Below, piece after piece: positions 60,965 to 64,000 of a stretch of DNA of 64,000 bases (position 1 is its first letter; the number at the start of each line of letters is the position of its first letter). A program made the translations under genes and the position numbers. Source of the stretch: Chryseobacterium sp. G0162 (GTDB lineage: Bacteria; Bacteroidota; Bacteroidia; Flavobacteriales; Weeksellaceae); assembly GCF_003815715.1 (NCBI RefSeq), contig NZ_CP033922.1, forward strand, positions 3,582,001 to 3,646,000. The letters are read 5' to 3'. Below the pieces are notes generated by a model. That model was not told the DNA's origin, did not search any database, and saw nothing but the letters and a program-made list of their open reading frames with translations.

Positions 60965-63670
60965 TTAGTTCTTTTTAGGTTTTTTACCGGCAAACTTATT
61001 GAGTTTCATACTAAGGGAAAACATGATGTATCGTTTCAGGATCAGATCTTCACGGTCTTCAAAATAAGAATCCGTAATCGTTCTTTTTACACTTTGATTT
61101 TGATTCAGTATATCATACACTTTTATTTTTGCAGTCAGCTGTTTATTGTAGAATGAATATCCTACACTGGCATTCCAGAAGTAGAAATCTTTTTTAAATC
61201 CCGGAGCAATATTTGAATTGGTATTATAAGAAAAATCATTCCCGATGAAAAAAGCTTTTTGAAACAAATAATTGGTGACTTCAACCTTTAAAGACTGGTT
61301 GGTTGTGTTCACTGTGTTCACATTATAGTTTGTATAGTTTGAAAAGCTATATCCAAGACTATAGGAGGGTTTTATGGTAAAAATATCTTTGATTTCATAA
61401 TTCAGATTAAGCCCAGGGTTGAAGCTATAGGCCCTGCTTTTATATGCTTCACCATTGATGAATCCATTATTGTAATTGTAATTCATACTGAATCTTGGAG
61501 CTATTCTTAGCTTATGGTCATTCCATTTAAACGTTTTGGTTAAGCCCGTGCTGAAGCTAAAGCTTTTATTTCCGCTGATATTGCTGTAGGTAATAATCTG
61601 TCTTCCTGAATTATCATATTTGGAATAATTGATAACATCATTATTTCTATAGGTGAATCCAGCCATGATATAATAGTTTAGATTCTTGATGATGTTATAA
61701 CTGTTGAAAGATAGGTTTGTTTCGTTGCTCCAGGTATTTTTAAGATCGGGATTTCCAGTATTTGTAATTAAAGGATTAGATTCATCCTTAAAAGGAATCA
61801 TTTTTCCGGGATCAGGAATCGTGAAACTGGAAGAGTTGGATAAAATCAATGACTGGCGATCCTTAAAAGAATATCGGATATTGGTTGAATACCTGGGAAG
61901 GACAAAGTTTTTCTGAAGGTTGTATAATTGCCCATTAAAAACTGAATTTACATTCATATCTGAGATATCAGCATTTACCATAGCCCATAAGCCGAATTTC
62001 TTTTTATAAAGATAATAAGATAACTCAGGGGTAAATTGATTGATTCTTTGATCCATACTGTTGGAAAGACGAGTATTGTATTGAGAATACTGTCCTGTGG
62101 CAGGATCAAAATCATTGAAATCCTTTAGATCTCTGGTTAATTTTGAGTTGTATTGTAAACTAAAACCTATTGTTGCAGAATCTGAGACAGGTTCCGTATA
62201 CTTAGCCATAAAACTATAATTATTATCCTGGGAACGGGTTTTCTGCAACTGATCGCGGTTGTCGGTAGTCATCCCGGAATCTTTATAAAAAGTATTCAGT
62301 GACTGATTGATGTTATTATTGTTAGACTCCGTAATAGAAGTATTGATCATGGCCATCAGTGATCTGTTCTTTTTTCGGAAGTTTCTGAAAAAATTAATAT
62401 TGGGGCTGAAAGTATTGGTTTCTCCTTTAGTTTGAGTGATGTTTTTACTTTCATTCAAAAGTTGATTATCTTTTAAAGTTGAAGATATGGATCGTCCTGT
62501 GCTGAATGTTTCTGATTTTGAAAAGGAAGGAGCTATATAAACGTTGGTCAGTGAATCCAGTTTTATTCCTACTGAACTGTTGAAATTATATTGCCTTGAT
62601 TCATTTTCATTACTGCTCTCAGAATCCGTTTTAAGAGTAGAGTCGGGAAGAAGGGTCGTTTTTGAAGCTTTGGAACGGGTTTCTGTTTCAGAATCTGTAT
62701 ATTGTAAGCTGAGGTTGTCAAGATTAGCATCTTTTCCAAGCTTGTCATTATAATTCAGTCCAAAGCTGCTGAATTTTTGAATTCCACCTCCCTGCTGACC
62801 GCTGCCACGTCCCATTGTGTCAAAGATCTGATCTCCCGAGCTGCTCTTTGAATTAATGTTATTAGCGGATGCTAAAGCACTGATTTTGGTATCTCCTTTA
62901 AAATAATTTAAGAATACATTTCCTTCATACCGCTTATCAGAACCATATCCCGCCAATATTTTTGACATAAGGCCCTTGTTCTTTTTCTCATCAATATTAA
63001 AATTAATGGTGGTGTTTTGAGATTTCGGAGCTCTTTTGGTCAGTTCCTCTTCTTTAGTTTTAGTGGTGGTAAATTGGATGTTTTTAATGATATCTGCGGG
63101 AAGATTTTGTAATGCTGTCTTTCCGTCTTTATCAAAAAATGGTTTTCCATTGACCATAATCTGGTCTACGGCTTTTCCATTAACTGTAATTTTTCCATCA
63201 TTGCCTATCTCTACTCCCGGAATCTGTTTCAAAAGTTCATCTATTTGACTGTCCGGTCGTACTTTAAGGGCAGAAGCATTAAATTCTATGGTGTCATTTT
63301 TAATTTTCACAGGAGATACAGTGATTTTTACCTCATCGATATTAATCACTTTCTTTTTTTCAAGTTCTATGTCGCCCAGGGATAATGACTGCTCAATTTT
63401 TTCGAGAGCCTTTGAATAAGATAATTTTTCGGTATCAATTTTTAAAAAGGAAGGTTCTCTTATCTCATCAGTTTGTAATGAGAATTTACCTTCTTTATTG
63501 GTTGCTGTATAGTTGATGATGGAGGAATCTTTAGCCTTTAGCAGATATATGGTGGCATTTTCTACCGTTTTTTTTTCCGGATCAAATATTTTTCCATCAA
63601 TATGGAGTCTTTGGGCATGGGCAATCAGGAAATTGCATACCAAAAACACGAATAATAAGATTTTCTTCAT
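60965..63670 (-). CDS. outer-membrane receptor, CarboxypepD_reg + OMP_b-brl_3 barrel (TonB-receptor-like)
   Basis: 901 aa from the ATG at 63670, which starts the signal peptide KKILLFVFLVCNFLIAHAQ; an upstream in-frame start (63703) falls in a hairpin and is rejected. Residues about 20-100 are a carboxypeptidase-regulatory-like beta sandwich (LHIDGKIFDPEKKTVENATI), then a plug-like domain (VRPDSQIDELLKQIPGVEI, ITVNGKAVDQIMVNGKPFFD), then a long C-terminal beta-barrel of the OMP_b-brl_3 type. Bacteroidota members are outer-membrane proteins of mostly unknown ligand. No TonB box or SusD-type partner is visible. Confidence 0.88.
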   Translation of the reverse strand: MKKILLFVFLVCNFLIAHAQRLHIDGKIFDPEKKTVENATIYLLKAKDSSIINYTATNKEGKFSLQTDEIREPSFLKIDTEKLSYSKALEKIEQSLSLGDIELEKKKVINIDEVKITVSPVKIKNDTIEFNASALKVRPDSQIDELLKQIPGVEIGNDGKITVNGKAVDQIMVNGKPFFDKDGKTALQNLPADIIKNIQFTTTKTKEEELTKRAPKSQNTTINFNIDEKKNKGLMSKILAGYGSDKRYEGNVFLNYFKGDTKISALASANNINSKSSSGDQIFDTMGRGSGQQGGGIQKFSSFGLNYNDKLGKDANLDNLSLQYTDSETETRSKASKTTLLPDSTLKTDSESSNENESRQYNFNSSVGIKLDSLTNVYIAPSFSKSETFSTGRSISSTLKDNQLLNESKNITQTKGETNTFSPNINFFRNFRKKNRSLMAMINTSITESNNNNINQSLNTFYKDSGMTTDNRDQLQKTRSQDNNYSFMAKYTEPVSDSATIGFSLQYNSKLTRDLKDFNDFDPATGQYSQYNTRLSNSMDQRINQFTPELSYYLYKKKFGLWAMVNADISDMNVNSVFNGQLYNLQKNFVLPRYSTNIRYSFKDRQSLILSNSSSFTIPDPGKMIPFKDESNPLITNTGNPDLKNTWSNETNLSFNSYNIIKNLNYYIMAGFTYRNNDVINYSKYDNSGRQIITYSNISGNKSFSFSTGLTKTFKWNDHKLRIAPRFSMNYNYNNGFINGEAYKSRAYSFNPGLNLNYEIKDIFTIKPSYSLGYSFSNYTNYNVNTVNTTNQSLKVEVTNYLFQKAFFIGNDFSYNTNSNIAPGFKKDFYFWNASVGYSFYNKQLTAKIKVYDILNQNQSVKRTITDSYFEDREDLILKRYIMFSLSMKLNKFAGKKPKKN

Positions 63671-63699
63671 TGAGCTTTCCAAAACGTAAAAATAAAAAA

Positions 63700-63719
63700 A
63701 CATCCCAATATAGGGATGT
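63700..63719 (-). terminator. terminator between the SH3 protein gene and the receptor gene
   Basis: Stem ACATCCC / GGGATGT with a 6-base loop; on the minus strand a T-rich run (TTTTTTTATTTTTA) follows. Confidence 0.7.
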
Positions 63720-63747
63720 CTCTTAAGAATATTTCAAAAAATATTTT

Positions 63748-64000
63748 TTATGCTCTTAAATATCTAGAGTAAGCATATCCTTCCTGACCGTCAGCAGTTT
63801 TTACTTTCCACCAGTCATCAGAAGTCTGTTCAATTAGCGTTACAGCAGAACCTTTTGCAGCTTTTCCTACTACAGCAGCTTCAGTAGAAGGCTCTTGTCT
63901 GATGTTCAGATTAGATTCATCTGTAGCTACCGTAAGAGAAGCTCCTGAAGCAAGACCTGCAACCTGTACATCAATATTGATATCTGAAGCAGAATAGGTA
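63748..64000 (-). CDS. SH3-domain protein, C-terminal part (partial, 5' end outside window)
   Basis: Open from the window edge; stop at 63748-63750. The 84 visible residues include ASLTVATDESNLNIRQEPST, AAVVGKAAKGSAVTLIEQTS and DDWWKVKTADGQEGYAYSRY, the bacterial SH3 (SH3_3) pattern with N(I/V)R, the central VGKAAKG(S/T) turn and WW-K-V, ending LRA. Such domains bind peptidoglycan or act as modules of exported enzymes. The N-terminal part (DINIDVQVAGLASGASLT) does not identify the rest of the protein. Confidence 0.82.
   Translation of the reverse strand, partial: TYSASDINIDVQVAGLASGASLTVATDESNLNIRQEPSTEAAVVGKAAKGSAVTLIEQTSDDWWKVKTADGQEGYAYSRYLRA

Overview
The window looks like chromosomal DNA of a flavobacterium, most likely Chryseobacterium or a close relative. 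The evidence is its low GC, promoters with the Bacteroidota -7 element TAnnTTTG, type IX secretion components (PorX, and a small protein with a C-terminal sorting domain), an LpxC-FabZ fusion, a CarboxypepD_reg/outer-membrane-barrel receptor, and GG-leader 'bacteriocin-like' microproteins of a kind common in Chryseobacterium. I saw no rRNA, tRNA, CRISPR array, IS element or phage.

Positions 1-22660 hold one long co-directional surface-polysaccharide locus (capsule or O-antigen, Wzx/Wzy type). It starts with the end of a UDP-HexNAc 6-dehydrogenase, then a Wzc-type tyrosine kinase/co-polymerase, a GDP-mannose pyrophosphorylase, a flippase, an acyltransferase, several glycosyltransferases, an EpsG/Wzy-like polymerase and a secreted beta-helix protein. 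Next come a UDP-L-FucNAc module (CapE, a WxcM/FdtA-like cupin, CapF, CapG, a WbuB-like transferase) and an initiating PglC-like phosphoglycosyl transferase. The locus closes with an ATP-grasp/HAD pair, a PglE-like aminotransferase, a second short sugar phosphotransferase and an RfbC epimerase, followed by a strong terminator. The flippase-to-polymerase part is visibly more AT-rich than the CapE-G part, as is usual for exchangeable serotype genes.

Positions 22700-32000 hold rimO, a pair of secreted proteins of unknown function, a gene-poor stretch of about 1 kb, an RlpA-like gene with phased TTAACA repeats upstream, and minus-strand xth, yciI-like, porX and S41 peptidase genes. Positions 32140-39912 hold an HD hydrolase, the lipid A block lpxD - lpxC/fabZ - lpxA, then efp, a second LpxD-like gene, sucD and a small outer-membrane barrel. 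Positions 40133-49980 hold a NatAB-like ABC exporter, a small type IX cargo protein divergent from hemB, a cluster of three GG-leader microproteins, a TM2 protein, an LptB with an unusual 110-residue C-terminal extension, an MsbA-like exporter, a WYL regulator and a DinB protein.

Positions 50150-64000 hold a lipoprotein, a PduO-type adenosyltransferase with thiamine pyrophosphokinase, a lipoprotein tyrosine phosphatase with a TTG start, speA and speB (arginine to putrescine) around a HAD phosphatase, an AraC-Ogt fusion next to alkB (alkylation repair), a CocE-type hydrolase, a large outer-membrane receptor and the end of an SH3-domain protein. The spacers in this last part carry several families of dispersed, partly palindromic non-coding repeats that no gene explains.
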